A DNA stretch of 6,744 nt from an uncultured Peptococcaceae bacterium (GTDB lineage: Bacteria > Bacillota > Peptococcia > Peptococcales > Peptococcaceae), in assembly GCA_902496505.1 (NCBI GenBank), contig CABVBB010000121.1:1-6744 (forward strand), given 5' to 3'. This document shows, one piece after another, positions 5,114-6,744 of this stretch. Under the pieces are notes generated by a model. The model was not told the DNA's origin and did no database searches. It worked only from the letters and a program-made list of their open reading frames with translations. Each line of letters starts with the position of its first letter. The first letter of the stretch is position 1. Made by a program: the position numbers and the translations under genes.

Positions 5114-6040
5114 ATGCCAGTTATCATACCGCAGGCATTGCCTGCCAGCGAGACTTTAGCCAAGGAAAATATTTTCGTCATGCACCCGGAGCGAGCCATG
5201 ACGCAGGATATCCGGCCGTTGGACATCGCTATCGTCAATCTGATGCCGACCAAGATCGTCACGGAGACACAGCTCCTGCGTTTGGTGGGCAATACCCCTT
5301 TACAGGTCAATGTGGATCTGGTGCACATGGCGACGCACAGAAGCAAGAACACGCCGCAGTCGCATTTGGAGGCGTTTTACAAAAGTTTTGAGGATATCCA
5401 GGATAAGAAATATGACGGCATGATCATCACGGGCGCGCCGGTGGAGCAGATGGATTATCAGGATGTGAATTATTGGGACGAATTGACGGCAGTGCTGGAT
5501 TTTGCGCAGAAGCGGGCCTTTTCGTCGCTCTTTATCTGCTGGGGCGCACAGGCGGCGCTGTATCATTATTACGGCATTCCCAAGGTGCAGCTGGCGGAGA
5601 AGCGCTTCGGCGTGTTTGAGCATCGGGTGCTGGAGCGTCGGCCCATCGTGCGGGGCTTTGACGATGTGTTTTATGCGCCGCACTCTCGGCATACGGAATG
5701 CCGGGTGGAGGATATTTTAAAAGTGCCGGAATTGGAGCTTTTGGCGGTGTCGGATGAGGCGGGGGCGTTTCTGGCGACCAGCCAGGATGGCCGGCAGGTA
5801 TTCGTCTTTGGCCATGCGGAGTATGATCCGTATATCCTCAGGGATGAATATCTGCGGGATAAGAACAAGGGCCTGGATATCGCGCTGCCCAAGCATTATT
5901 TCCCGAATGATGATCCTCAGCAGGAGCCTATCGTGCGCTGGCGCGGCCACGGCAATCTGCTGTTTGCCAACTGGCTCAATTACCACGTTTATCAGGAAAC
6001 GCCGTATAATCTGGCGCAGCTCAATGAACAGGAGGGATGA
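5114..6040 (+). CDS. metA: homoserine O-acetyltransferase, MetA type
   Basis: A 308-residue MetA-family protein (glutamine-amidotransferase-like fold) that activates the homoserine hydroxyl group in the first committed step of methionine synthesis. Family landmarks are LNLMPTKI-like [14 protein letters not shown] (40-53), [18 protein letters not shown] (106-112), the nucleophile Cys142 in FICWGAQAA, and His234 and Glu236 in GHAEYDP completing the catalytic triad. Residue 111 is Glu, which in characterised MetA proteins specifies acetyl-CoA; E. coli, which uses succinyl-CoA, has Gly there. Many databases name the whole family homoserine O-succinyltransferase, so an automatic name could mislead. 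The start at 5114 is preceded by AGGGGGAAAG, and the gene lies 12 bases after metY. Its product is the substrate of MetY, so the pair forms the direct-sulfhydrylation route. Confidence 0.95.
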   Translation: MPVIIPQALPASETLAKENIFVMHPERAMTQDIRPLDIAIVNLMPTKIVTETQLLRLVGNTPLQVNVDLVHMATHRSKNTPQSHLEAFYKSFEDIQDKKYDGMIITGAPVEQMDYQDVNYWDELTAVLDFAQKRAFSSLFICWGAQAALYHYYGIPKVQLAEKRFGVFEHRVLERRPIVRGFDDVFYAPHSRHTECRVEDILKVPELELLAVSDEAGAFLATSQDGRQVFVFGHAEYDPYILRDEYLRDKNKGLDIALPKHYFPNDDPQQEPIVRWRGHGNLLFANWLNYHVYQETPYNLAQLNEQEG

Positions 6041-6042
6041 GG

Positions 6043-6744
6043 ATGGAGATCTTAGTATTTGACGGCGCGATGGGCACCATGCTTCAAGAGCGGGGCTTAG
6101 CGCCGGGGCAGAATCCGGAGTCGCTCAATCTGAGCGCGCCGGAGATCGTAGCCAGCGTGCACCGCGATTATCTGCGGGCAGGTTGTGACATCGTCACCAC
6201 CAATTCCTTCGGCGGCAGCCGGGCCAAGCTCCAGGAGTATCAGCTGGCCGATCAGGTGCGGGAGATCAATTACCGTGCAGTGGCGATCGCTAAGGCGGTC
6301 TGTCAGGAGGAGGGTCACGGCAAGGTGGCGGCGACCTTGGGGCCGACGGGCTATTTTGTGGAGCCTTTGGGCGAAGTGGGCTTTGGGGAAATGCTGGACA
6401 TTTATATGGAGCAGGCGCGGGCCTTGGCGGAAGCGGGGCCGGATTATCTGATCCTGGAGACGTTCAGCGACCTGGGCGAGATGCGGGCAGCGCTGATGGC
6501 CTGCCGCGCAGTCTGCAATATCCCGGTGATCTGCAGCCTGACGTATATGAAGAACAACCGCACGCTGACCGGCGCTAGTCCGGCGGCCGCAGCAGCGACC
6601 TTGGAGCGGCTGGGCGCGTCTGTCATCGGCTGTAACTGTTCCGGCGGGCCGGAGGAACTTTTGGCCGTGATCGCAGAATTGGCTGCGGCCACGGAACTGC
6701 CGCTCATTGTCCAGCCCAATGCCGGTCTGCCGCTGGTGGTGGAT
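6043..6744 (+). CDS. metH: methionine synthase, homocysteine-binding domain (partial)
   Basis: The first 234 residues are present and the gene is cut by the right edge. They form the homocysteine S-methyltransferase barrel: DGAMGTMLQERGL (7-19) at the start, DIVTTNSFGG, LGPTGYFVEPLGE, LETFSDLGEMRAA, LTGASPAAAAAT, and IGCNCSGGPEEL, where Cys199 would be the first of the three zinc-binding cysteines. The Gly-Gly-Cys-Cys motif with the other two is not yet reached. The match is closer to cobalamin-dependent MetH than to YitJ/BhmT-type enzymes, but whether folate- and cobalamin-binding modules follow cannot be seen. ATG 6043 lies two bases after the metA stop, and its ribosome-binding site GGAGGG (6031-6036) is inside the last metA codons, so the two are probably translationally coupled. 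It would convert homocysteine from MetY into methionine. Confidence 0.93.
   Translation, partial: MEILVFDGAMGTMLQERGLAPGQNPESLNLSAPEIVASVHRDYLRAGCDIVTTNSFGGSRAKLQEYQLADQVREINYRAVAIAKAVCQEEGHGKVAATLGPTGYFVEPLGEVGFGEMLDIYMEQARALAEAGPDYLILETFSDLGEMRAALMACRAVCNIPVICSLTYMKNNRTLTGASPAAAAATLERLGASVIGCNCSGGPEELLAVIAELAAATELPLIVQPNAGLPLVVD

Noticed and set aside
1..6744. CRISPR array, insertion sequence, tRNA or prophage remnants
   Set aside because: No regularly spaced repeats, transposase-like frames, terminal repeats with target duplications, or tRNA cloverleaf were seen on either strand.

Overview
The window reads as chromosome of a low-redundancy Gram-positive-lineage bacterium, most likely Bacillota and possibly class Negativicutes. 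This is inferred from the strong AGGAGG-type Shine-Dalgarno sites, the transcription-terminating SAM-I riboswitch, the acetyl-type MetA/MetY route to homocysteine, and the moderately GC-rich coding sequence. No marker gene fixes the taxon. No mobile element, CRISPR array, tRNA or rRNA was seen.

Left part (1-401): there is no convincing large gene. Two very small tandem ORFs (37 and 24 codons), each with a plausible ribosome-binding site, precede a long perfect-stem hairpin at 356-401. That hairpin can end transcription from both sides.

Centre-left (413-2796): a Crp/Fnr-family regulator on the minus strand (413-1084) is divergent from a roughly 470-residue arylsulfotransferase-like beta-propeller protein on the plus strand (1384-2796). 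The shared 299-base intergenic region holds a textbook minus-strand promoter for the regulator, a probable extended -10 promoter for the sulfotransferase, and several short dyads that could be operators. The arrangement suggests, but does not prove, that the regulator controls the sulfotransferase gene.

Centre (2797-3488): a gap with no recognised gene is followed by an unrecognised small protein with an N-terminal signal peptide or membrane anchor.

Right part (3489-6744): a methionine-biosynthesis operon. It has a promoter, a SAM-I riboswitch aptamer (3624-3736) with a mutually exclusive antiterminator/terminator pair, then metY-type O-acetylhomoserine sulfhydrylase, metA (with the Glu111 signature of an acetyltransferase) and the start of metH, cut by the right edge. 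MetA would acetylate homoserine, MetY would replace the acetyl group with sulfide to give homocysteine, and MetH would methylate homocysteine to methionine. S-adenosylmethionine binding the leader RNA would switch the set off. The three genes are tightly packed (12 and 2 bases apart).
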